A stretch of 21,523 nt of DNA from Candidatus Egaibacter danicus (lineage in GTDB: Bacteria > Pseudomonadota > Gammaproteobacteria > Burkholderiales > Burkholderiaceae): assembly GCA_011391115.1 (NCBI GenBank), contig JAABRC010000006.1, positions 1 through 21,523 on the forward strand, given 5' to 3'. Of this stretch, positions 7,437-15,571 are shown in pieces. Below the pieces are notes generated by a model. That model ran no database searches and had not been told where the DNA came from. It saw only the letters and a program-made list of their open reading frames with translations. Every line of letters begins with the position of its first letter. Positions within the stretch are counted from its first letter, which is position 1. A program made the translations under genes and the position numbers.

Positions 7437-10391
7437 ATGAAGATATCTTTTTGGACCAAAATTGCACTGTCTGGCGCCCTCGTTTTTCAGTTTGGGGCAG
7501 TACTGGCGACTGTTTCAGAGGCGCAACTTCGCGACTCTGGCGCACGCGTTGTCGCCAACAGCCAGACGGGTGTTGCCCGTTTTGTCGGTTTTGATGCCCC
7601 TCTGGTCGCCCGTCAAAAAATTGACGCCGTGCGCCAGCAGATGCCAGCACAGATGGCGGCTGCGCAGCACTTGTCTGATTACGCCGAACTCTTTGGTCTG
7701 CGCGATGCTCCCACGGAAACGGCCGTCATCAAACACCGTGATGCCGCAGACGGTCGGTCAATGACCCGCTACCAGCAGAATTACCAGGGTATCCCGGTCA
7801 TTGGCGGTGAACTGATAGTCAACCAGACTGCAAAGCGCCAGCTAAGCTCAATCAACGGCAGAATATCCCCGCAACTTCAACTCAACACGACACCAGTCAT
7901 TACATCGCAACAGGCCATGGCCATTGCCCGCCAAGCCATGGCCAAGTGGTACCAAATTGCTGCCAATGAATTTATTGTGCCGGTGCCAACCTTGTCGATT
8001 TATGACTCCAGGCTGATATCACCACTGGCAGCGCCGGTGGAGTTGGTTTGGCGGCTTGATGTGACGACCAAAGGCAATTTGCCGATCCGGGAGTTCATGG
8101 CCATCAACGCCATCAGCGGGGTAATCACGCTTCACTTCAACCAGGTGCCGCATGCCAAGAACCGGCTGACCTATGACGCCAACAATACTGCCGCTGACCC
8201 CGGCACGCTGGTCTGTAACGAATCAAATCCGACCTGTGACGGCGGGGTCGCCGACGCTGTCTATGCCCATCGCTTTGCTGGCGCTACCTATGATTTTTAT
8301 TCGGCAACGCTTGGTCGCGACAGCATTGACGGTCTGGGCATGACCCTGGTTTCTTTGGTGCGCATTTGCCCAGTGGGGGAGTCATGTCCTTACCAGAATG
8401 CTTACTGGAATGGTGTCAAGATGTCGTACGGGGCAGGGTTTGCAGTCGGGGAAGATGTGGTGGCGCACGAATTGACCCACGGCGTAACCGAGAACGAATC
8501 CAACCTTTTTTACTATTACCAGGCCGGTGCCATCAATGAATCACTGTCCGATGTTTTCGGCGAACTGGTGCAACAAAATGACCCGACCGGGACAGTCGGC
8601 CCGACCACAAAATGGCTAATGGGCGAAGACTTGAGCATAGGTGCCATTCGCAGTATGGCCAACCCAACGCTTTATGGCGATCCAGACCGCATGACCAGTG
8701 CCAACTACTACACCGGCTCTGGCGACAACGGTGGTGTTCACAGCAATAGTGGTGTCAACAACAAGGCTGCCTACTTGTTGGTGGATGGCGGCACATTCAA
8801 TGGCCAAACCGTCAGTGCGATTGGATTGCTGAAGACAATACAAATTTACTACCGGGCGCAGACTTCCTTGCTGACGTCCGGATCGGATTATCTTGACCTT
8901 CATAACGCACTCTATCAAGCCTGCCAGGACTTGATTGGCAGCGCGGGCATTGGTGCGGATGATTGTGTGGCGGTACAAAACGCCACGCTGGCTGTTGAGA
9001 TGAACGCTCAACCAAGTGCCGGCTTCATGCCTGCTGCCGACCTTTGTCAGGCTGGCCAAAGTGTCAGCAGCACCCTGTTTTCGGACGGGTTTGAAAGCGG
9101 AACCAGCAATTGGTCATTGACCCATACTGTGGGAGCAGACGACTGGGCCGGAACGACCGGATATGCCGCTACCGGCATTTATTCGCTCTACGGCTATGAC
9201 CCGGGTTCGAGTTCCGACCTTCGCGCCGCCATGGCCAGCAGCGTGTCGCTGCCAGCCAATGCCTACTTGTGGTTCAACCATGCATTCAGTTTTGAAAAAG
9301 ATGCCTCAAACTTTTATGACGGTGGTGTGTTGGAGTACAGCAGCGACAGTGGCGCCACTTGGATCGACGCTGGCAGTTTGTACGACGAAGGCCAGAATTA
9401 TGGCGGCGAGCTTGCTGTCGGCGGTGACAACCCGATAACCGGTCGTTCCGCATTTGTTGGTGAAAGCCATGGCTATGTCTCAAGCCGTTACAACCTTGCG
9501 ACACTGGCAGGGCAAAGTGTGCGCTTTCGCTGGCGGGTTGGCGCAGATTTAATGGTCGGTGCATTGGGATGGCTTGTTGATGACGTCAAAATCCACGTTT
9601 GTGCTGCGGATGTCAATCCGGAAAATCCCCGCCTCTCCAACATCTCCACCCGTGGCCGCGTGCAAACCGGCGACAGCGTGATGATCGGCGGCTTCATCAT
9701 CGACGGGGCAACGCCCAAAACAGTCCTGATCCGCGCCCGCGGGCCGTCGCTGTCGGCCTACAACGTGCCCGGCGTGCTGGCTAATCCGAAAGTTGACCTG
9801 TATGCGGGCCAGACCGTGATTGCCAGCAACGACAACTGGGGCAATGCTCCGAATAAAGCCGACATCACGGCCACCGGGCTGGCGCCGACCAATTCACTCG
9901 AGTCGGCCATCCTGACCACCCTGAGCCCGGGTGCCTACACGGCCATTGTCAGCGGTGTCAGCAACACCTCGGGTGTTGGCATTGTGGAAGTGCTGGAGAT
10001 GGACAACCCGGCCGCGCCGCTGATCAACATCTCCACCCGGGGCCAGGTGCAGACCGGCGACAACGTGATGATCGGCGGCTTCATCATCGATGGTGCCAGC
10101 CCCCAAACGGTGCTGATCCGCGCCCGCGGGCCATCCCTGACGGCCTACGGCGTGCCGGGCGTGCTGGCCAACCCGACGATGGACGTGTATTCGGGCCAAG
10201 CGGTGATTGCCAGCAACGACGACTGGGGCAATGCGCTCAATGAGGCCGACATCACGGCCACCGGGCTGGCCCCCACCGATCCAATGGAATCGGCCATTCT
10301 GACGACTCTGGACCCTGGCGCCTACACGGTGATTGTGCGGGGCTACAACGGCACCAGCGGGGTCGGGATTGTGGAAGTGCTGGCGCAGTAG
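7437..10391 (+). CDS. Secreted thermolysin-like M4 metalloprotease with C-terminal beta-domain and two 129-aa repeats
   Basis: This 984-residue preproenzyme has a signal peptide (KIALSGALVFQFGAVLAT). A propeptide follows, with FTP-type features (RYQQNYQGIPVIGGELIVNQ) and a PepSY-like segment (SQQAMAIARQAMAKW to LVWRLDV). The M4 catalytic domain carries HELTH at residues 344-348, the third zinc ligand Glu368 in AINESLSDVFGE (20 residues after His348, as in thermolysin), and the transition-state His435 in GGVHSNSG. Residues of about 548-725 (FSDGFESGTSNWSLTH onward) form a jelly-roll-like domain often attached to M4 and M6 proteases. Residues 729-984 are the two 129-residue repeats shared with the upstream protease. 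The propeptide implies secretion as an inactive zymogen with self-cleavage. The start has AGGGA (7426-7430) upstream and lies nine bases after the preceding stop. Confidence 0.93.
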   Translation: MKISFWTKIALSGALVFQFGAVLATVSEAQLRDSGARVVANSQTGVARFVGFDAPLVARQKIDAVRQQMPAQMAAAQHLSDYAELFGLRDAPTETAVIKHRDAADGRSMTRYQQNYQGIPVIGGELIVNQTAKRQLSSINGRISPQLQLNTTPVITSQQAMAIARQAMAKWYQIAANEFIVPVPTLSIYDSRLISPLAAPVELVWRLDVTTKGNLPIREFMAINAISGVITLHFNQVPHAKNRLTYDANNTAADPGTLVCNESNPTCDGGVADAVYAHRFAGATYDFYSATLGRDSIDGLGMTLVSLVRICPVGESCPYQNAYWNGVKMSYGAGFAVGEDVVAHELTHGVTENESNLFYYYQAGAINESLSDVFGELVQQNDPTGTVGPTTKWLMGEDLSIGAIRSMANPTLYGDPDRMTSANYYTGSGDNGGVHSNSGVNNKAAYLLVDGGTFNGQTVSAIGLLKTIQIYYRAQTSLLTSGSDYLDLHNALYQACQDLIGSAGIGADDCVAVQNATLAVEMNAQPSAGFMPAADLCQAGQSVSSTLFSDGFESGTSNWSLTHTVGADDWAGTTGYAATGIYSLYGYDPGSSSDLRAAMASSVSLPANAYLWFNHAFSFEKDASNFYDGGVLEYSSDSGATWIDAGSLYDEGQNYGGELAVGGDNPITGRSAFVGESHGYVSSRYNLATLAGQSVRFRWRVGADLMVGALGWLVDDVKIHVCAADVNPENPRLSNISTRGRVQTGDSVMIGGFIIDGATPKTVLIRARGPSLSAYNVPGVLANPKVDLYAGQTVIASNDNWGNAPNKADITATGLAPTNSLESAILTTLSPGAYTAIVSGVSNTSGVGIVEVLEMDNPAAPLINISTRGQVQTGDNVMIGGFIIDGASPQTVLIRARGPSLTAYGVPGVLANPTMDVYSGQAVIASNDDWGNALNEADITATGLAPTDPMESAILTTLDPGAYTVIVRGYNGTSGVGIVEVLAQ
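9621..10391 (+). repeat. 771-bp repeat, copy B (two tandem 387-bp units)
   Basis: This is the second copy of the block at 6657-7427, again ending exactly at the stop codon. The left edge is sharp: the bases before the GAAAATCCCCG opening are unrelated in the two genes. The second internal unit (from about 10026) is almost unchanged against 7062 onward until the last 60 bases. Confidence 0.95.
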
Positions 10392-10432
10392 GGTTGTATG
10401 AATGGAGGCAGTATCCCGACACAGTTTCAATG

Positions 10433-10461
10433 CAGGTCTGACACAGGTCTGACACGGGTCT
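10433..10461 (+). repeat. Short tandem repeat, 11-bp unit
   Basis: Two exact copies of CAGGTCTGACA (10433-10443, 10444-10454) are followed by a partial, altered third copy (CGGGTCT). They lie in the 164-bp gap between the M4 protease and the beta-helix gene, where no terminator with a T-tract is visible. This may be slippage or a protein-binding site. Nothing more can be said. Confidence 0.5.
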
Positions 10462-10555
10462 TGTGCAGCTCGTTGAAATGGAATAGGATTTCGCACGCCA
10501 CGTTGAAGCAAATGGACAGGGACGTCAATCGAATCGAAAAACACAAGGGGAATTC

Positions 10556-11911
10556 ATGAAATTAATGTCAATTTCGCGACCAGTAACTTCCATGCCCGCC
10601 AGGCTCGTGCTTGCGTGTGTCGTCATGGCGGCTAGCCCTCTTTCTCTTTATGCTGCCACATGGCCATCGCTTGGGTGCGCTGGCACGTTGCAAGCCTGCA
10701 TCGACGCGGCCGCCGTTGGCGAGGTGGTCGAAGTTGCCACCAATGGTCCAATCACTGAAACCCCACAGATCAACGACAAGAGCCTGACGTTGCGCGCTGC
10801 TCCCGGATTCATCCCTGTCTTCGCTTCGCCGAACAGCATCGTCGTCGTCGGTGGTGACGTGTCGGCAACGAACGTGGTCGAGGGAATGACCATCACCAAT
10901 GGCCGCCTCATGGGGATCCAGGGCGGCTCCGGGACGTTCGATGTCACCTTTCGCAACAACGTCATCCTAGACACTTACAGCTATGGCACGGCCATTCAAG
11001 TTTACAGTGGCAATGCCCAGCCACCCTACGGCCCGGTCCACTTCGATGTCTCTGGCAACCAGGTCACCGTGAACGGCTTTGATGTGGGCGACCAGGTGGG
11101 GGCGATATCGGTGGGTGGTTTTGAGAGCGACGCCAGTGGCCGCGTCGCTGGCAACGTGATCGTCCAGACGGGTGTCTCGACCCAGAATGCGGTGATCGGA
11201 GCCTATAACGGCATCCACGCCCTGAGTGTGGACATCCTGGGCAACGACATTAGCGGCCAGGGGTTCAATAATGGCATCTCGATTTTTCAGTTCTCGCCCG
11301 GCGGATCAATCACGGCACGGGTCATCAACAACCTATTGCGCGGTGGTCAGATTGATGTTGCCGGACAGCCCGGCGGCATCGGACTCAACGTCAGCGAGGG
11401 CAGCGGAGCCTTTACAGTCGTCAACAACACCATCACCAATGGCGCCCGCGGCATCATGGTGGGCGGCCGCAACGACCTTGGCGCCACGATCACCGGTATC
11501 CTGGCGAACAACATTGTCAGCGGCCACGCCGGCACAGGCATTTCGATTGACCCCGACTTCGCGGTCACCTTCGCCAATGACCACAATCTGGTGTTCGACA
11601 ATGGGAGTGAGTACTTCAGCGCCGGGCCGGGCACGCTGTTCACAAACCCGCAGTTCATGGGCCCCAACGATTTTCACCTGCAGGCGATTTCACCGGCCAA
11701 AGACACAGGCAATAGTGCTCGGGTCCCGGTCGACATCACCGGCGATCTGGACGGACTTGCCCGTATCAAGGGGCCCGCAGTGGACATCGGCGCCTACGAG
11801 AGCGTGACAGCGTCGATCACGCAGGTGCCGACCCTCTCGTCGTTAGGCTTGATCCTGTTGGCGTTGAGTCTGGGCGCCACCGCGCTCGCGCAGAATCGGC
11901 GCCGCCAGTAG
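10556..11911 (+). CDS. Beta-helix / choice-of-anchor Q surface protein with IPTL-CTERM-like signal
   Basis: This is an exported protein of 451 residues. A signal peptide (ARLVLACVVMAASPLSLYAA) is followed by a right-handed parallel beta-helix made of short repeating turns rich in N, G and I/V (for example GNQVTVNG, GNVIVQTG, NNLLRGGQ, NNTITNGARG). Near the C-terminus, the stretch from NDFHLQAISPAKDTGN to VDIGAYES is the choice-of-anchor Q type ending. The last 28 residues (VPTLSSLG, hydrophobic helix, RRRQ) are a tripartite sorting signal like IPTL-CTERM, with V for I and L for the usual W. The family is sorted by exosortase H, probably for surface anchoring or release. The start has AAGGGG (10545-10550) five bases upstream. 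Beta-helix proteins often bind or cut polysaccharide, but no catalytic residues can be assigned here. Confidence 0.85.
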   Translation: MKLMSISRPVTSMPARLVLACVVMAASPLSLYAATWPSLGCAGTLQACIDAAAVGEVVEVATNGPITETPQINDKSLTLRAAPGFIPVFASPNSIVVVGGDVSATNVVEGMTITNGRLMGIQGGSGTFDVTFRNNVILDTYSYGTAIQVYSGNAQPPYGPVHFDVSGNQVTVNGFDVGDQVGAISVGGFESDASGRVAGNVIVQTGVSTQNAVIGAYNGIHALSVDILGNDISGQGFNNGISIFQFSPGGSITARVINNLLRGGQIDVAGQPGGIGLNVSEGSGAFTVVNNTITNGARGIMVGGRNDLGATITGILANNIVSGHAGTGISIDPDFAVTFANDHNLVFDNGSEYFSAGPGTLFTNPQFMGPNDFHLQAISPAKDTGNSARVPVDITGDLDGLARIKGPAVDIGAYESVTASITQVPTLSSLGLILLALSLGATALAQNRRRQ

Positions 11912-11953
11912 CAAAGGTAGTCACGGTGATGGAGTACGTTTTTCGGGGACAAG

Positions 11954-12631
11954 ATCAGTAAGCCCGTCGTCCTGTTCGGTCTGAAAACCTTTGCCACGCT
12001 GGCGCGCTTTTGCCTGGAGCGCGATGCCGGACGAACGGTCGTGGCGTTTACGGTGGATGCCCCTTATGTATCGACGGACACCCACGAGGGATTGCCGCTG
12101 GTGGCCTTCGACGTGCTTTCAACGCGCTTTCCGCCCGCTGGCCATGACATTCTGGTTCCCCTTGGTTTTCGGCAAATGCATGGACTGCGCATCGCGAAAT
12201 GCGCCCAGGCAAAAGCGATGGGCTACACGCTGACAAGCTATGTGTCCAGCCGGGCGATTGTCTGGCCGGAGACAGCCATCGGCGAAAACGTACTTATCTA
12301 CGAGCAAGCCAACCTGCAACCCTTCGTCGCGCTCGGGCACGATGTGACCGTGCGCGCAGGGGCAAACATTGGTCACCACAGCGTGGTCGGAGATCACTCT
12401 TTTGTTGCTTCAGGCGCAGTCACCGGCGGGAAAGTGACCATTGGTAAGCGTTGCTGGATCGGACTCGGCGCAGTGATTCGTGACGGCGTCAGGATCGCAG
12501 ACCGATGCTTTATCGGTGCGGGGGCAGTGGTGGTGTCGGACACCGAACCCGACGGCGTTTATGTTGGCAACCCGGCAAAACGGGTGATAGGCAAGACCTC
12601 TCGCGACGTCACCATGGGTGGCGACCACTGA
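11954..12631 (+). CDS. NeuD/PglD-type sugar acyltransferase (left-handed beta-helix), probable ATC start
   Basis: The protein has the two-part build of PglD/NeuD acetyltransferases. An N-terminal Rossmann-like domain (KPVVLFGLKTFATLARF to VVAFTVDAPYV) is followed by hexapeptide-repeat turns (IGENVLIYEQANLQPFVALG, VRAGANIGHHSVVGDHSFVA, GKRCWIGLGAVIRDGVRI). His141/His142 in NIGHHSVVGDH sit where the family's catalytic His lies. The ending VYVGNPAKRVIGK is typical. Such enzymes use acetyl-CoA to N- or O-acylate nucleotide sugars. The first ATG/GTG/TTG in frame is the GTG at 12041, which would delete the conserved N-terminal strand. An ATC at 11954 begins ISKPVVLFG exactly where family members have MSKPVVxFG, with GGGGA (11945-11949) four bases before. 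An ATC start or a mutated ATG is therefore inferred. The next gene starts 15 bases downstream. Confidence 0.8.
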   Translation: MSKPVVLFGLKTFATLARFCLERDAGRTVVAFTVDAPYVSTDTHEGLPLVAFDVLSTRFPPAGHDILVPLGFRQMHGLRIAKCAQAKAMGYTLTSYVSSRAIVWPETAIGENVLIYEQANLQPFVALGHDVTVRAGANIGHHSVVGDHSFVASGAVTGGKVTIGKRCWIGLGAVIRDGVRIADRCFIGAGAVVVSDTEPDGVYVGNPAKRVIGKTSRDVTMGGDH

Positions 12632-12646
12632 CCGCCGCGAAGAACG

Positions 12647-13702
12647 ATGACAATGCATATTTGTGTGGTGGGTGCGGGCGCCATCGGGGGCATGTTGGCA
12701 GTCCGCCTGTCGCAGGCCGGGTTTCGCATTACCGTGATCGATCGCGGAGCGCACCTGCAAGCCATCCGTACCCGGGGTCTGAAGCTGATCACGGCCGAAG
12801 GCAACGAATTGGTCGCGCATGACCTGATCGCTCACTCACGGGCAACCGATTGCGAACCGGCAGACCTTGTGTTCCTGGCTGTCAAAGCCCACGAAATAGC
12901 GGCGTTGGCCAGCGATTTACCTCACCTTTTCGGCACCGAGACCCCCATCATCACGGTTCAGAATGGTTTGTCGTGGTGGTATTTCCAACGCCATGGCGGC
13001 CGCTACGACGGCGTCCAGCTGGCCAGCCTCGACGCCACGGGGCATATCGCCCGGCACATTCCTTCGCACCGCATCATCGGCTGCGTCGCTTATCCGGCTG
13101 CACAAGTCGTTGCGCCGGGAGTCATCCGCCATATCGAGGGAATGCGGTTGCCACTCGGGGAGTTGGATGGGACGAAGTCCGCGCGCGCCACACGCATTGC
13201 CGAAGCACTCACCAGCGCCGGCTTCAAGACCCGGGTCATCGTGGATATCCGTGCCGAGCTTTGGCTGAAGGCGTGGGGCGCCCTGTCCTTCAACCCGATC
13301 AGCGCGCTGACCGGCGCAACCATGGCTGAAATCTGCCGTTTCGCGCCGACCCGAAGCCTCGTGGACTCGATGATGCGCGAAGCGCAGCAGATCGCTCACT
13401 GCCTTGGTATCGAATTTCGCCACACGGTCGAGAAGCGCATTGCAGGAGCCGAGGCTGTCGGTGCGCACAAAACATCGATGCTGCAGGACGCGCAAGCAGG
13501 CCGACCGCTTGAAGTGCATGCATTGGTCGGGTCCATCGCCGAGCTGGGACAACTCGTCGGCGTGCCATGTCCCGCCATCACGGCCGTTCTTGCATGCACC
13601 GAACTCCTGAACGAGTCGCTCACGCGCAACTCGAAAACAGAAACACATCCGCAGGATGGCAAACCGGTCCACGCCACACCTTCACTCATTGCCATCCCAT
13701 GA
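12647..13702 (+). CDS. 2-dehydropantoate 2-reductase-like oxidoreductase (ApbA/PanE family)
   Basis: This 351-residue protein begins with a Rossmann NAD(P)-binding motif, MHICVVGAGAIGGMLAVRL, followed by VFLAVKAHEI and VQNGL, both typical of ApbA/PanE. The C-terminal helical domain has ELWLKAWGALSFNPISALTG, containing the family's catalytic Lys, and KTSMLQDAQAGRPLEVHALV, with the substrate-binding S/D/E pattern. Family members reduce 2-keto acids with NADPH, classically ketopantoate to pantoate. It sits between two acyltransferase genes rather than other pantothenate genes, so a different keto-acid or acyl substrate is possible, which is inference. ATG 12647 has GAAGAA just upstream, and ATG 12653 is a close alternative. 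The C-terminus is longer than usual by some 20 polar residues. The stop overlaps a possible start of the next gene (ATGA at 13699-13702). Confidence 0.88.
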   Translation: MTMHICVVGAGAIGGMLAVRLSQAGFRITVIDRGAHLQAIRTRGLKLITAEGNELVAHDLIAHSRATDCEPADLVFLAVKAHEIAALASDLPHLFGTETPIITVQNGLSWWYFQRHGGRYDGVQLASLDATGHIARHIPSHRIIGCVAYPAAQVVAPGVIRHIEGMRLPLGELDGTKSARATRIAEALTSAGFKTRVIVDIRAELWLKAWGALSFNPISALTGATMAEICRFAPTRSLVDSMMREAQQIAHCLGIEFRHTVEKRIAGAEAVGAHKTSMLQDAQAGRPLEVHALVGSIAELGQLVGVPCPAITAVLACTELLNESLTRNSKTETHPQDGKPVHATPSLIAIP

Positions 13703-14664
13703 GGCTGGACCCTGATCACCGACAAACCACTCCCATGCAAATTGATCCCCGCGCCTATCTGCACCCTGATTACGTCGCCACGTTTGCCAGTCAGGGCACG
13801 CCCAGACGCCTTCGCCACAGCGGTGGATGGATCATCGAACGACGCATTCCGGGTTCTGACCGCTACGACGCGATGGGTCCCTACCCACTCTTCTGCTGCG
13901 ACGATTGGCGTGGCCTTGCCGCCGATATCGACGAACTCCGTGGCTCGGGCCTGGTCAGCCTCGCGCTGGTCGTCGACCCATTGTCAGGTGCAACCGATGG
14001 CAGCCGATTCACCGGTTTTGACATTGTTCGCCCGTTCAAGACGCACTATGTGACTGACTTGACCATTCCGCCCGATGAGGCAATCTCCAGCCACCATCGA
14101 ATCCGGGCACGCAGGGCATTCAGAGAGCTGGAGTGTGATATTCCACCGTGTCCGCTCGACCATCTGGATGAATGGGTCGGGCTCTACGCGCATCTTGTAA
14201 GGCGGCACAACATCACCGGCATGAGGCGGTTTTCTGTCGAGGCCTTTCGGAGGATGCTTGTACTGCCTGGCACGGTTCTGATGCGCGCGCTACGCGATGG
14301 AGTCATAGTCGGGGCGCGGATGATTTTGATTCAGGGACATGTTGCGCATGCCCACCTCGCAGCATTCACCGAAACGGGCTATCGGCTGGGTGCCTCGTAC
14401 TTGCTTAATCGAGCCGCCCTGGATGCTTTTCGTGGCAAGGCTCGCTTCATCAACTGGGGCGGAGGACCTGGCCTTGCCGAAGCCGACAAGAGCAGTCTGG
14501 CGCACTACAAACAAGGCTGGGCGACCAATCAATACACTGCGCACTTCCTCGGCGCGATCCTTGACCGTGAAGCCTATACCCGCCTTGCAGGTGGTGAGCA
14601 GGCATCTTCCAGCTACTTTCCGATCTACCGGGACGGTGAGTTCGGACGGGATACGGTGGAATAG
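13699..14664 (+). CDS. FemAB/GNAT-like acyltransferase
   Basis: This protein of about 321 residues has the double-GNAT look of FemAB/BioF2-like acyltransferases. The N-terminal half ends in HYVTDLTIPPDEAISSHHRI and the basic RARRAFREL segment. The C-terminal half has VLMRALRDGVIVGARMILIQ, HAHLAAFTETGYRLGASYLL and INWGGGPG, a pattern of beta-strand, CoA-loop and G-rich turn found in FemAB-related proteins. The ATG at 13699 overlaps the preceding stop as ATGA and is chosen for that reason. ATG 13735 (MQIDPRAYLHPDY) is an equally possible start, and neither has a strong Shine-Dalgarno sequence. An in-frame extension upstream lies inside the reductase gene and is unlikely. With its two neighbours it forms a tight three-gene unit, probably for modifying an amino sugar or lipid-linked glycan (inference). 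Confidence 0.8.
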   Translation: MRLDPDHRQTTPMQIDPRAYLHPDYVATFASQGTPRRLRHSGGWIIERRIPGSDRYDAMGPYPLFCCDDWRGLAADIDELRGSGLVSLALVVDPLSGATDGSRFTGFDIVRPFKTHYVTDLTIPPDEAISSHHRIRARRAFRELECDIPPCPLDHLDEWVGLYAHLVRRHNITGMRRFSVEAFRRMLVLPGTVLMRALRDGVIVGARMILIQGHVAHAHLAAFTETGYRLGASYLLNRAALDAFRGKARFINWGGGPGLAEADKSSLAHYKQGWATNQYTAHFLGAILDREAYTRLAGGEQASSSYFPIYRDGEFGRDTVE

Positions 14665-14691
14665 ACCTGACCCAATGCATGAACCCGAGTT

Positions 14692-14785
14692 CTTGTACAC
14701 AAATCCGCAGTTCATAGGTTAGAACGACTTTTTCCTGCAGGCTATTTCACCGTCAAAACAAATCAGCAAAAGTGCGCAGGCCACT
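14692..14785 (+). pseudogene. Relic of a choice-of-anchor Q domain coding region
   Basis: This stretch aligns without large gaps to 11637-11725 of the beta-helix gene. Shared runs include CCGCAGTTCAT, CCTGCAGGC and ATTTCACCG. Its translation reads YTNPQFIG, a stop, then NDFFLQAISPSK, against FTNPQFMGPNDFHLQAISPAK in the intact gene. It has a stop codon and no matching sequence on either side, so it is a decayed fragment. It lies just after the three-gene acyltransferase cassette, while the intact copy lies just before it. Confidence 0.7.
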
Positions 14786-14813
14786 GCACCTTCGGTGAGT
14801 TGACTTTAAAAGC

Positions 14814-14841
14814 AAAAATGCCCACAGTAGTGGGCATTTTT
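14814..14841. terminator. Bidirectional rho-independent terminator
   Basis: A perfect 12-bp stem pairs AAAAATGCCCAC (14814-14825) with GTGGGCATTTTT (14830-14841) around an AGTA loop, and gives a T-tract on both strands. It ends the plus-strand acyltransferase cassette and also the convergent minus-strand IPTL-CTERM gene, whose stop is 16 bases away. Confidence 0.9.
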
Positions 14842-14857
14842 TAGTCGTCTGACTCTT

Positions 14858-15505
14858 TCAGTGCATTCGCCGACGCAGGGTCACAAAGGCACCCAGCGCC
14901 ATCAACGACGACAAGATGATCATGCCCCATTCGGATAGGGTAGGAATCGGCGCGGGTGCGACCGATGATGCTGACAATTGATCAGAAGTAAAGTTGTACG
15001 TACAACGCGCTGCTGCGCCGTTATTATCTTGGGCCATGAGAATGACCGCAGAATTTGCGGGCGCCATAAAACTGAAAGACTGAGTTGTGGAAGAGCCAAC
15101 ATCCCCCAGATAGTTTTGCGAGAGATCAGCAGGGTTGAAAGAACCAGCGTAAGCAGTGAGGTGGACGTTTGTATCACAAGTGCCAACATCAAATGAAACG
15201 GTCACGCATTGAGCTGGTCCATTGTTGTAATAAGTATGTGTTCTGTATGCATATGTCCCAGCGATGACACCCGGAAACCCCTTCATTGGCTCGCATACTG
15301 AAGGCACAGCATCGCGGAAAAGGCGATTGTCCATTGTCAACTCGGTTCCATCGAACGTTCCGGTGCCGACCAAGGCTGAAACGCCAGCGGGGGCCATTTG
15401 CTTAGGAACAGCGAGGATGCCAACGTCGTTCACTGCTGCAATGGCAGAAAAGGACACGCCCATAAGAACCGAAACCAAGATTTTTGACATTTTTGCAAGA
15501 ACCAT
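14858..15505 (-). CDS. Secreted IPTL-CTERM protein, function unknown
   Basis: This 215-residue exported protein has a signal peptide (MSKILVSVLMGVSFSAIAA) and a beta-rich middle with four Cys (SVCEP, AQCVT, GTCDT, ARCTY) that could form two disulfides. The middle resembles small beta-sandwich modules found in proteins with PEP-CTERM-like tails. Residues 187-215 are a textbook IPTL-CTERM signal: IPTLSEWG, a hydrophobic helix, then RRRMH. After export it should be processed by exosortase H. The start at 15505 has AGGAG six bases upstream. A second ATG five codons in would still leave the full signal peptide. No enzymatic motif was found. The gene ends at a strong bidirectional terminator. Confidence 0.85.
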   Translation of the reverse strand: MVLAKMSKILVSVLMGVSFSAIAAVNDVGILAVPKQMAPAGVSALVGTGTFDGTELTMDNRLFRDAVPSVCEPMKGFPGVIAGTYAYRTHTYYNNGPAQCVTVSFDVGTCDTNVHLTAYAGSFNPADLSQNYLGDVGSSTTQSFSFMAPANSAVILMAQDNNGAAARCTYNFTSDQLSASSVAPAPIPTLSEWGMIILSSLMALGAFVTLRRRMH

Positions 15506-15571
15506 TTAAATCTCCTCTTGTTGAATATGCAATTCTATGGGTATCTGATCTTTATTAATTGAAATTAATGT

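Noticed and set aside
10433..10461. Possible CRISPR-like or iteron array
   Set aside because: It has only two exact 11-bp copies and a partial third, with no spacers and no nearby cas or replication genes.
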